A DNA stretch of 64,000 nucleotides from the NCBI GenBank assembly GCA_000818945.1, contig KN805432.1:30901-94900 (forward strand). The letters run 5' to 3'. This document shows, piece by piece, positions 8,962 through 20,000 of this stretch. The position numbers and the translations under genes are program-made. Below the pieces are notes generated by a model. The model was not told where the DNA came from and ran no database searches. It saw only the letters and a program-made list of their open reading frames with translations. Within the stretch, counting starts at the first letter, position 1, and the number at the start of each line of letters is the position of its first letter. The stretch comes from Schizochytrium sp. CCTCC M209059. Taxonomy: Eukaryota; Sar; Bigyra; Thraustochytrida; Thraustochytriidae.

Positions 8962-11900
8962 ATCGCTGTCGGAGGAGTCATCTTTGCTCTTCTTAGAGTC
9001 CTTGTACTTTTTTGGATCGGCCCTTTTAAATGCCAGAAGAATCTTCGTACACACTCCTCGAGGAATACCCGCGTTGAGAAGATCGTCGAGGGGTACGTCC
9101 TGACCCTGCTTGATCGTCTTTACCTTGGCCTTTTGCGTCACAGCCTTGTAGTGGTCCATTAGCTCGTTGTCCTTGAAGAGAGCCTTGATCGCGTCGCCGC
9201 CGCTTGTGCTCTTTTTGCCCTTTTTCGATTTTCGGCTGCTCTTGCTCTTTTTCGACTTTTTCGACGCGTCACTGTCGCTCGAGCTCGAGCCCGAGCCAGA
9301 GCTCGAGCTATCATCTGAGCTGTCGCTTGAGCTATCGTCTGAGCTTGAGCTCGTGCTCTCACTCGGACTGCTCTCGCTCGAAGAGTCGTCTGAGCTGTCA
9401 TCCGAGCTACTGTCATCACCCTTCTTCGACTTCTTCTTCTTCTTCTTCTTCTTGCTGCTACCCTTCTTCTTGTCGCCCTTCTTCTTGCTTCCCTTCTTGG
9501 AGGAAGACGACTTTTTCTTCGAGGAAGACTTCTTTTTCTTCTTGCTTCCCTTCTTGTCAGATTTCTTAGAGACTTTGATGAGCTTTCCGGCCTTGATGGC
9601 CTTTTGCAATTCCTTCTTTCTGTTGTCAAGCTTCACCGCAGCCTCTGACGGGGTATAAGACGAGAACGCATTGAGTAGCCGTACGCGCAAAGCAGGACTA
9701 CCAATGCCGAGATTCTTCCAGCCTTCGTCCGTCAGCTCCTTGCACGACGCTGCATTGGCTAAGCCCCCGTTCTTGATCATTTCAAAGTATCCCTGGGCGC
9801 CTTCGCTCTCAAGAATCTTCTTCAACTCGTCTTCGACTGCAGGTATCAGGCTCTCGGCCTCATCAGCCTCGGCCTTTTCCTTGTCCTTCTTCTTCTTCTT
9901 CTTCTTTGAAGATTTTTCCGGTTCCTTCGCAGCACCTTCGCTGGGCATAGCCGTGGGCTCCGGGGCCGGGTTTTGGCCCAACTCTTTCATTTTGGTGAGA
10001 AGAATGTCGATGAGGGCGAGGTCCTCGATGCCGGCACGCTTGATGTGGGCGTGCGTCACGCCATCGAAGTCGCGCAGTGTACGGTATCCACCAAGCGCTA
10101 GCTTTTCCTTGAACTGGCTCATCGCCAAGCTGTCGAGCGCATCATTAAGAGCTTGGTCCATCTGCACCACAGGACTGCTCGACTCCCCGGGAGAAGAGGC
10201 GTCGCCTACCTTAACGTCCGGCATGACCACCGTCGCTTCCTTGATCCTGTCCAGGATCTTGCGTCGCGCAACGTAGCTGTCGATGCCGATGTCTTCGAGC
10301 TCGGGCATGGCCATGTCGCGCACCGCTTCCAGCGTCGTCTTCCCGCTGATTTGAAAGTTCGGAATGTAGTGATCGAGCTTCGCTGCGCGCAACAAGGTCT
10401 CGAGACCAAACTCCAGCTTTTTCAGCTGCACGCGCGCATTGTTCGAGGCGTCGGCCTGCTGGGCGGCCGCAGCCGTGGCTGCTGCAGCAGCAGCGATGGA
10501 AACCCCGACTGAGGCAGAGGGGCTGCGCGCACGCACCACCGATGTGGAACGGGTCGCCGGACCTGACGGGAGAGGGGCCGAGTACTTGACCTTATCCAGG
10601 ATGATATCGGCGTGCGTAAGATTCCTCACGCCAGCCTTACGTAGGTCGCGGTTCGTGACCATATCAAAGTCACGCAGCGTCCGGAAGCCGGCGCGCGCGA
10701 GACATTCCTTGTATTGACCCATCTGAAGACGATCCAGAGCAAAGTCGAGATCTTCATCAATCTCCAAATGTGACTCTTCCGAGTCCGAGCCGGCGCCACC
10801 AGCGACAACGACCACATCCGTCGCGCTTGCCCCGTCCGAGTTGTCTTCAATGGCCATGTGCACCTTGTCAAGAATTTGCCGGCGGTCGTCATAGCTCGAC
10901 ACGCCAATCTCTTCCAGCTGAGGCATACTCATATCGCGAACGGACTTAAGCGAGTACCTGCCTGCAAGCAGAAAGCAACCCAAGTACTTCTTCATGTTGA
11001 TGGCGCGCAAGAGCGACTCTAGTTCTGGATCCAATTTGCGCACCCGTACGCGCGATTGAGAGCGCGCGCGAGACTGTCCGCGAACGCGCGTCACAACCAC
11101 AGACTTGCCTCGCGTTCGCGACCTGCTCGACGTGTTGTAGTCGCGGTCGTTGCGCTCGAGCGAGCGGGCCCTGCGGCTCGACGCCGGTGGGATGCCTTGA
11201 AAGACGCCCGGCCGGAATCCATTACGCTGCAGGGCACGGCGCTCGAACTCTTGCGCTCTCGAAGCCACGCTCGTCGACTTAGCCTGCATACGCCGTTGTG
11301 CATCTTTCAAAGCGGCGGCCTTGAAAGCTTCCATTAGACGCTCTCGTTGCGAGGCTATATTGAGGCCCTTTTCGCGCAGGGCCTGATGCGTGAGCAATTT
11401 GGCGCGAGCAAGCGTGTAGTTTTCAAACTGTGGTTTCATGTGCCCGTATCCGAGGTCGTCCAGAACGGCCTCAACCGGGTCCACGGATCCATCGGAGGAG
11501 CCCTCATCGCTTTCGGATCCGCCGGCGATATCATTAAAGTCCTCGCCCGAGCCTACGATTGAACCTTCGGACTCTGATGGCGTTTCGTAGTTCATGAATG
11601 CGTGCACAATAGCAGCACGATCCTTGAACTCATTGATGCCCCAGCTCTTCATGTCATCGTGCTTCAGCGCTTGAGCATCCTCGATCGTCACGCAATTATT
11701 TTTATCAAAGATGGGCATGTACTTTTGCAGTCCAAGACGACGCAGCACGATCTGAATGTCGCGGTACTCGTCGCGCTCAGACCCGCTCATGGACATGGTG
11801 TCGTCTTCGTCGCTGATGACGATATTGCGATCCCGCGGTCGCCGCGACGGTCCGCGGGACGCTGCACGCACGGCGGGCCTTGGACCGCCGGAAGAAGATC

Positions 11901-12456
11901 TTCTCCTCCGAGAGGCAGACCGCGTGCCGTTGCGCTGAGGCTTGGAGGACGACGACGATCGTCGCTGGCCGGAGCGACCTTTACTCGAGCTCTGATTGGC
12001 GGAAGAGCCCCTCATTCGACGTGGCGAGGCGCGCGAACTAGATCTCATGCGCGCTGCTTGGCGCGCGTACAGCTCGTCCTCGTCTGTTTCAGAGGATTCG
12101 ATATCGGAATCGAGCTCTGACACGAACAACAAATCGTCCATGCGCTTGCGAAAGTCGAAGCCGACCTTTTCATGGGCCCTATCGTCCACAACGGAGGCGA
12201 GAATTTCTGTGCGTAAAGGCAGGGCGTTTGTAGTCCGTTTCGCTTTTCCTGACGACGAGCTTCGGCCGGAGGCACCGCGCGACGCGCTCCGCGTGCGTGA
12301 GGGGCCGCGTGAGGACTCACGGACCATGGAGACCGACCTTGCCGTGGTTCTCGACGACGACCCGCTCCCCGCGGACGACGCGTTGTATCCGCGGCTTCTG
12401 CTCCGCACACGCTCAGCATCCATGTGCCGCGAGTGCGACCGCGTGCGAGCACTCAT
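5224..12456 (-). CDS. Giant multi-SAM-domain protein with SR-rich and acidic linkers
   Basis: 2410 residues from the first ATG of a frame that is open 122 codons further upstream without an ATG. I count about 19 SAM-like domains of about 60 residues between residues 229 and 2310. Early ones are textbook SAM (helix, GL..YM/F, aromatic-rich middle, GI..F..R..I at the end). Later ones are shorter variants of the pattern K-C-K-x-L-(S/T)-H-x-D-L-R. From the seventh onward the domains are separated by low-complexity linkers: Arg/Lys-Ser dipeptides typical of SR proteins, Ser runs, then Asp/Glu-Ser blocks just before the next SAM. The C terminus has a small beta-rich module (IGVVLRNQGAQKYMVRFG) and a basic tail. 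SAM domains polymerise or bind RNA in known families; here a phospho-regulated scaffold is inference. No enzyme domain seen. Confidence 0.88.
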
Positions 12457-12588
12457 CCTCCTGCCTTGTTGTCCTTTCGCGCGCAAGCAACAAGGTCTAT
12501 TTCCCTCGGGCCGTACGGGACGCGCCGTGCGGGACCAAGGTCGCGCTCCCGGTCGCGCGAGCCGACTACTTTCAACTCCTCCTCCTCC

Positions 12589-12590
<2 letters not shown>

Positions 12591-12647
<57 letters not shown>

Positions 12648-12662
12648 CTTCTTCTTCTTCTT
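12591..12662. repeat. (CTG)18(CTT)6 trinucleotide tract upstream of the multi-SAM gene
   Basis: About 18 pure CTG units run into about six CTT units. On the gene strand this reads (GAA)n(GCA/CAG)n, 135 bases upstream of the first ATG, so it probably lies in the 5' leader. The frame is open through it and would encode a Glu run then an Ala run if translation began at a non-AUG codon. Confidence 0.95.
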
Positions 12663-13221
12663 CGTTCGAAGCGAGTCTGCCGCGCGCTCCCGGGCGCGTG
12701 CGTACTCCACCACGAACGGGATGCAAGGCAGGCCCGGCACGAGCTCGAGCGCGAGTGAGGCCTCGGGAAGGCCTAGTGGACTCTTGATAATATGGTTTTC
12801 TGGTCGCGTGCAGCGCGTGCACCTGCGTGCCTGCCTGCCTCCACCTAGCGCAGGGGTCCGCTCAATCGATCGAGCGGGCCGGACGACCGCGACCGAGCAG
12901 CGAGCTCCGCAGCCTCCGAAGTCTACGCACCCGCGCGGCCTCGGGGCGCGTGCTCGCGAGCTCGATCGAGCACGAGCTTCGGATGGACGAATGGATGAAG
13001 GTCTGTGCCAGAGTCCGAGTTCAAATCGCGCGGACCTCCTGCTCGCCCCGGTCCGCGAGGAGGGGTCCGCCGAGAGCGCGCCGCGGAGTCTCGTGCCGCA
13101 GCTGCTGCTGCTGCTGCTGCTCGCACCTCGCGCCTCGCCGCCCGCGCGCGCGTCTGCGCGCCCGCGTGCGTGCGTGCGTACCTCGGTGAGCGCCGCCGCC
13201 TGATGCTACTTTCAAATTTTG

Positions 13222-13224
13222 TTG

Positions 13225-13255
<31 letters not shown>

Positions 13256-13257
13256 TC
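13222..13257. repeat. (CTTT)n microsatellite
   Basis: About eight tandem CTTT units followed by T-rich sequence in the spacer upstream of the TPR gene. Confidence 0.9.
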
Positions 13258-14058
13258 ATTTTTTCTTTTCTTTTTTTTTACCTCTTGTTTTCCCTCCTAT
13301 GTTCTTTCTACCATTCGCCGGCGCCGCAAATGGAGTATCACCGCGCATGGCAATGGCCCAAACGCGACGCGCAAGTGGAGCTTCACCCACGCAAGTCGGT
13401 TATTCCTGGCCGGCCGCGGCCGCAGAAAGCAAAGTGACCAACCAACGCTACACTTGCAGCGGCGCCATCTCTCACTTGCGCCCGCACGATACTCAACTTG
13501 TGCGTTTACCATTATCCACTTGCCGCCCGCGGGGCCCCGATCACCTGCCTGCGGAGGTTTCCCCGTGGGGCCCGTTTCTTTGCGCGCTCGAGCAGTATAT
13601 TTGGATGATAGCAACCCCAGGGTGCCCCACGAAACCTGGACTACGGGTTTCCCCGAGATTCGCCGACGGCCGGCCGAGGGTCGGGTGCGCGCGCACACCT
13701 TCAGAAGAGAATGGACAGGTGTGCGCGCACAGGGTGTGTACCATGTGCTGTTTTTGTCCCGGGACGCGGACAGCAGAGCGCGGACCGCGGCTGGCGTCCG
13801 AGTTTGGTGGACTTGATCCAACTCCGAGTTGGCTCAGCGGGAGGGGAGGCGAGGAGGCGGGAAGAAAAGGGGCAAGTGAGCAGAAGGTATGCAGACGCGT
13901 GAAACACACACTTTTGGAGGAAAGGGAGGTGAGCTGAAAGGCCGAGAGAAGCATAACTGTTTTTGCCCTGCGTCGCTCGCGTTCCAAGTTCTTTCTAGCT
14001 GAGAGCATAAAAAGCAAACCAAAGCAAATCAAAGCGCATCGAAGAGTAAAAATACATC

Positions 14059-14913
14059 ATGGCTAAAAAGAAGAAGAGCAAGCCACAGGGAGAAATGAGC
14101 AATCTTAATGAGGTTGACGCCACAGACCAAGGCAGCCAATCTCTTGCAGAGATCGATGTCCCCAACGATGTGCCGAAACCCGCATGCCTCTGCGGCCGAA
14201 GGGCATTGCGTAGAGAACGATACCGTCCACACTTGTGTCCCATGGAGATTCGAAACAAAGGAACCATTTACGAGGGTGTCCACGTGACCCGACCGCACCA
14301 GCTCGTAGAAGATCAGCTTTTCCGTCGAGTCCAAGGTAAGCTTCCACCCGACATCAAATTTCGTGATCAGCTCATTAGCGTCGAACCAAACGAGAAGACA
14401 CGCGAATGGTGCGAAGCTCAGCTCGAAAGATACAATGCACTTCTTCAAAGGCATGAACAGGCGATGCGAAGCAAGGCAGAAAACCTCTCAGAATCGCTCC
14501 TGAAGAACATTCCCCAATCACCAGTGTCGAGGTCCGAGGGACGTGGATCTCTTACCAGCAATCGAAACAGCCGCACGGAGGCTGATGCTACGCAAACTCA
14601 GGACACAGAAGGCGATCGAATATCTCTCCCAACCATGGAAGACCCCTGCGCTAATGAGAATTTGGCGCTGCCATACACGCGTCGAGCTGCCCTACTTATG
14701 GCTCTTGGACGATATGAGGAGGCACTCGAAAGCGCTAGAAAGGCGGCCACACTCAATGTGCACTTGGCCAGTGCCTTTTACCAATGGGGTCTCGCTTCTT
14801 ATTACCTCGGCGACTTTGCAGGAGCCGCAGACGCAATGCTCAAAGGCCTGCGTCACAACCCTAGAAACCCACGACTTGATCGCGCGGCCGCACGACTTCG
14901 TGTACTTTTATAA
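14059..14913 (+). CDS. Small TPR-domain protein, function unknown
   Basis: 284 residues, starting at an ATG followed by a Lys-rich N terminus. A Cys pair (CLCGRRALRRERYRPHLC) lies at about residues 53-70. The C-terminal third has tandem tetratricopeptide helices: RRAALLMALGRYEEALESAR, then an ASAFYQWGLASYYLGDFAGA helix pair ending near NPRNPRL. The TPR consensus positions (W/L-G-Y-A-F-A-P) are visible. The middle is charged and probably disordered. TPR pairs bind peptides such as chaperone tails, but I cannot assign a partner. It shares the upstream region with the multi-SAM gene. Confidence 0.8.
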   Translation: MAKKKKSKPQGEMSNLNEVDATDQGSQSLAEIDVPNDVPKPACLCGRRALRRERYRPHLCPMEIRNKGTIYEGVHVTRPHQLVEDQLFRRVQGKLPPDIKFRDQLISVEPNEKTREWCEAQLERYNALLQRHEQAMRSKAENLSESLLKNIPQSPVSRSEGRGSLTSNRNSRTEADATQTQDTEGDRISLPTMEDPCANENLALPYTRRAALLMALGRYEEALESARKAATLNVHLASAFYQWGLASYYLGDFAGAADAMLKGLRHNPRNPRLDRAAARLRVLL

Positions 14914-15308
14914 CTCCGAATTGCTCTTCTCAAACTATTGCATTTGTCACAGCTCACAGACTTGCCTTTAAATGACGCCAAACTTCACATTCTTCAAAAA
15001 CATCATTGATCAACACAGATATAGGATGCTAATGGGAGGGTCTGTGTGCATGCGGGNNNNNNNNNNNNNNNNNNNNNNNNNNNNNNNNNNNNNNNNNNNN
15101 NNNNNNNNNNNNNNNNNNNNNNNNNNNNNNNNNNNNNNNNGGGGGGGGGAGGGCTTCCAACGCTCTTTCTCATGTACTTTTGGTCTTCAGGGAACGAACC
15201 TTGTTCCGTTGCTCAGTTTCGTCATTGGTCTCCCTCACGCGAGGTCCCTTAACCCCTCGTCCCCCTCGGCCTTATCCCAAACCTCGTCAATTGCGGCAAC
15301 GCCATCTC
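14914..15308. other. 3' flank with an assembly gap
   Basis: No gene seen. It contains the N run at 15057-15140 and the 3' ends of the TPR gene (+) and the myosin-like gene (-). Confidence 0.6.
15057..15140. other. Assembly gap of 84 N in a G-rich tract
   Basis: 84 unresolved bases. The left flank ends in GCGGG and the right flank starts with nine G, so the missing piece is probably a G homopolymer or G-rich repeat that sequencing could not cross. Confidence 0.98.
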
Positions 15309-17055
15309 TCACTCTGCAGGTCCATCCTTTTTAGACCGCTTTCTGCCATCCACGACGCGATGTCTGACGAAAGGCAACCGAGCACCCCAGCCCCGTCGCT
15401 CCGAACCAGAGGATGTCGCTGGCAATGAATCAGCAGCCGTGCTGCTCGCACCGTGACCGCTTCCGCTTCCGCTCTCGTCTGCCGCGCCCTCAGGTAATTC
15501 ATCCATCCCCTCGGACCCACCGTTTGCTTCACGATTTGACCTTGCGCTGCTGCCTGCAGCCGCCGCAGCGTTCGTTTCCGCACTCGTTGCACTGGATGAC
15601 GCTGAGGCCCCCATCGGCGCTCGAGCGGGTAACGGCGGTCCGGCCGGTGTCGATGACGACGAAGAAAAGGATACCGAATCCGGAGACATTGACGACACAG
15701 CAGCGTCCGGCGCCACGGAAGGTGACATGATTTCTGGTCCAGGTTGGACCCCAGATCCGGAACGTGCCCTTGAAAAGCTGATTCCCGACCCTATTCTTAC
15801 TCTGGCGCTCGAGCTCGAGGGTTTATGCCTGCCCGATGGTGAAAGCGGTCTCCCAACTTCCGTGTTACGACTCAATGGCGATGACTCCGCCCGACCAAGC
15901 GGAGAACGAGTGGTTGCGGAAGACGTTGATGAAGAAGAAAGAGACGGGGATGAAGAAGCGGAAGCGAGACCGCCTGGCGAGAAAGAAGAAAACCGCGGGA
16001 GCGGTACTAGACGTTGGAAAAACGTGTTGATTCGCTCAATACGGCCTTGTTTTGGTGCGATCTTCTTCAGGTGCTCGTTACTCACGCGAATGTCAATGCC
16101 CTCGTCAAAAGCTACATCGCATTCAGGGATCATCTTATAGGCCACGGTCACCATGCCTGCTGCCCCTCGCTCGAGACCAGACCCGTTGCTTACAGTAAGC
16201 TTCACCCGATCTCCCATCTCAAACTCTGAAGGTGGAAAAATCTCAGCTGCAGAGAGCGAAGCATCTGATCGCGACGATTGACAGTTCCCACAAAGCATGT
16301 AGTCTGGTGCGTTTGTACGTCGACAGGTCGAGCACACCCAGGGCTCGAGGCTTTCCGTACTATTTGCGCTCGTTCCCATGCGACGTCCACAAGGCCCGCA
16401 CTTGTCTACCCCTGCTTCGTTCTCACGGCCGCACGCAGGGCATTTCCAAGGCGTTTCCTCCGCCAATGTATCGACACGGGCGCTTCCGTGTGGAAAGAGA
16501 CCGCGGCGTAACGCCAAGGTTTCCGAGGCGTCAAGAGAGCGGGATTTAGAGCGCGGTCGGGCCCAATGCACGGCGCTCCCGCTCATATGTTCGAGACTGC
16601 GGATTCTTCGATGATACAGTCCAGAATCCTTTGCTCCAGCTACTGCGTTTCTTTCGGCGTCAACTTCGACGCCGAGGCTATCCACAGGTTCCTCGTTATC
16701 GATGTCCCGAGGAGTGTCGGCAAGGCCGTCGTCTTCGACGTTGTCCACCTCCACACTATATTTGACCCGTCCGTGATGCTTGGTGCTCTTGCTATCGTCT
16801 CCTGAGGGGTCTAGAGCTTCCAAGTCCCGGGCTTTAACACCTGCCGATACTGCTGCTGCTGCTGCTACGAAAAAACCCGACTTTTTACGCGCATCACCTT
16901 TGCCGCGACGCCGTCCCGTAGCAATCTTGCCGTGATTGGACGATGTGTTCTTTTCGTCCCCGTCATCATCGTCCTCCTCATCGTCGTCGTCCTCCTCATC
17001 ATCGTCATCGTCGTTATCGCCAGAGGTGGCGGCGGTATCGCCATCGCCATCGCCA

Positions 17056-17092
<37 letters not shown>

Positions 17093-20000
17093 TCTCGTCG
17101 TCGTCGTCGTTGTCATCTTCGTCACCTTCGTCATCACTATCGTTGACACCGGCTTCGTCACTATCCAGTTTTCCTCGTTTCATCGCAGAGATGCTGCCAT
17201 TCCGCGTGGCAGATGCGTCAGCGATCGCTTCTTCTTGCGCGAGCATCTCCCGAAGCTTGGGACCTTCCGAGTTCAGCTTCTCAAGGATCTGCTTGCGGTC
17301 ATGATGGCTCCCTACTCCAAGCTTAGAGAGCCGCTGCTTGTTGAGAGCGAGTAGATCTTCCACCGTGAACAAGCCACGTTCCACGAGTTTCGTGCGCCAT
17401 TCCTCGAGACCAAGAACCTCGATTGCATCATCGAATCGAGGACCCGAAATGAAGAGCTCTTCAATCCGCTGGCTTGCTCGACGCGGCTGAGCAATAGCGG
17501 AGCCCACGCGGCCATAGTTGCGAAAGGCATGGATGAGTTTCTCTTGATGCGAAAATCCTAAGACCCCGAATTCGGGCAAATCAGCATGAGTAAGCTGTTT
17601 TGCCTGCCGCATCTGCACGCAGCCCATCTTACGAAATCCGTCCATGTATTGACTCATGCCCAGATGTTGCAAGAGCTCTTCAAGCAGCTTCCCATCGTCG
17701 CCGCCTTCACCGAGGACATCAGCGTCAAACCCATCGAGCTCGCCTTCGCTGTCAGCCCCAGTGCCGCCACTCAAGGCAACCTGCTTTCGACGGCGCCGTC
17801 GAGGCGGCACAGTAATATTGGAGAACAAGAGCAAATCATTTAGTCGTGCCTCCATGTCGGGCAAAGGCGGGACGACAAGCTTGTCAAGAATGCTTTCTTT
17901 GAGAGAAGCATGCTCCAAGAAGGCGTCCCAGGCTTCATCATCGTCACCCACGCGCAGCAAGCCAGAGTTCACCGCATTGTACAAGCCGGCGGACCCTTTG
18001 CCCCCATGTGCCGAAAACGCGCAGAATGCAGCACTGTATTCGGGACTCGTGATCGCATGATAGAGTCCCTCCGTTTCGCGATGTACGAGAGCGCGCGCTT
18101 TGGCCTGAAGACGCCGTCGAACGATAGCTCGCTGCCGTCGCAGCTTTTCGGAGCTCGCAGAACGTAGCTTTGACGTGGCGGAAGGCGACAGCCCGCGTTT
18201 CATTTGCAATTTCGCTAATTCCACGTCTGGAACATCTTCCTGTTCCTTCGCCAACAACGGCCCGGGTGTACTCAACATTTTGGATAAGCGCCGACCTTTG
18301 ACATCTGTGCGCCGTGCGCTCTCTGCGCTCTCTGCGCCAATGTGCAGAGTCTCTGGTGCTGAGAACTTTCCAGAAGTACGGATGCATTCGACGGCTAGAG
18401 CATGTGTGACGAACGAGGTGCCTTCCACACCCCGCACCTGTTTCTCCCGAAGCTGCTTCAGACGTTTGTCGGCACTAGCAAGGTGAAGGACGCACGCAAT
18501 TGCTTGGGCCCATCGCTGCCGTAGCACGTCCTCGGCAAAACGCAGCAGAAACAAAGTCTCGCCGGAAGAGGAGGTCATTTCCAAGAAGTTATGCTCCATG
18601 TGGTCCACGACGTTGATAGCCTTGATCTGAACCCCAGCGCTCAGCTCAAAAGTTTGCTCCACCTCTTCACCTCGTAAAAGGAAGAGCTGGCCTTGGTGTA
18701 AGGCGGCGAAACGCTCCTTCCAGCTGTGCCGACCTCCACTGCTTGGGACAACACGGACCTGAAGCGAACCGCTGGCAAAGAGACTTATGCGGAACTTGGC
18801 GGCGAGCGAGACCACCGAACTCGTGACCAGGTCAATGTTAAAAGGCGGTGCCTCAATGTCGCGCGCCCATGCACCATGACTCTTGGGACAAAGATTGTCA
18901 GAAAAGACAATCGTACGTTTCGTACCATCAATAAGAGCCTCGACCTCCACATGCGAGCCACCTGTATCATCTTCGGCTTCTACATGTTTTGCCGTAGTTC
19001 CAGGCACCACAGGTACGACCCAAAAAAGCCGCTCCGTGATGGGATCCGCCAAGCGAAGCTCTGCGTTAGGCCGTCCCGTCAGCACGAGTGCTTGGCGTTT
19101 TCGCCGAGGAACCCGCGGAAGACCTTGCGTCGTGGACGAAATGGTCACAAGCGAGGTTCGTATTGGACGAGAGTGAGACAGCTCGAACATGCCCGGGCTC
19201 TGATCGCGACAAATCTCGGCCAAAATCATGCGCTGCCGCACAGCATGACCCCGCCAGATGCGCTGGATTGAAATGGCAACGCTGAAAGCGCGCACGTCCT
19301 GCGATCGGCAAATGAATCGACGCGCAAGTGCTTGAATACGAATCGCTGCCCCACGCACAATAAGGTAGTCGTTACGCACCCGGAATAGACGAAAGGCGTT
19401 CTGAATTGAGATGGCCGCATCGCGAAAGTGGGCGGGGTCTAGGATTTTGCGGTAAACCAAGGCTTGAATCTTGAGGATAGCTTCTATCTTCTCCGAAAGC
19501 TTCATGCATTCGTGTTGTATCTTAATCGTTGCCTTCTCGCGGATGCGCCAGCGGCATCGTTCTAGAATCCGCTGGCCCTTTGCACTCAGATAGAAAATCG
19601 GATCTGGATCGCCTTTCTCGCCAGCATCGATCCATCGTTCGCCTTCTTCGCCAAGCAGCATCTCGAGTGTAACCGATGCACTCTTGGACAAGTCAACGTC
19701 GAAGCGACGCGCGATTGACCAGAACCGCGACAGGATCTCGGACTCGGAAACTCGCACTGGGAAGAACGCGTCCCGCACCGCGCACAGCTGAGAAATTCCT
19801 GCATAGTCCAATTGCCGCGTTGCGACATCCTCGTCCCATTCCATGGGCCGATAGCCAAGATTGGGAAGGATGCAGCGAATAAGCCACATTCTGCCCGACT
19901 CGAGAATCTCGGATAGACCCATGATCTCATTGCGACGACGCTGTGCGGAGGTGCGTGTCTCGGCGCGTTGATTGAATATCGCAGCGTGTTCCAGCTCGCT

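Larger units (their letters stand above)
12457..14058. other. Divergent promoter region, multi-SAM gene (-) and TPR gene (+)
   Basis: 1.6 kb without a convincing gene. It holds the CTG/CTT tract, a second short CTG run (about 13099-13121), a CTTT array (about 13222-13256), two copies of the palindrome GGCCGGCC (13408-13415 and 13668-13675), and several CACTTGC-type motifs (about 13474-13520). A long plus-strand frame here is compositional only. Confidence 0.6.

Noticed and set aside
13005..13937. 310-codon plus-strand frame in the multi-SAM/TPR spacer
   Set aside because: Compositional frame through GC-rich DNA, a CTG run and a CTTT array. No domain, and the TPR gene starts just after it in a clear context.
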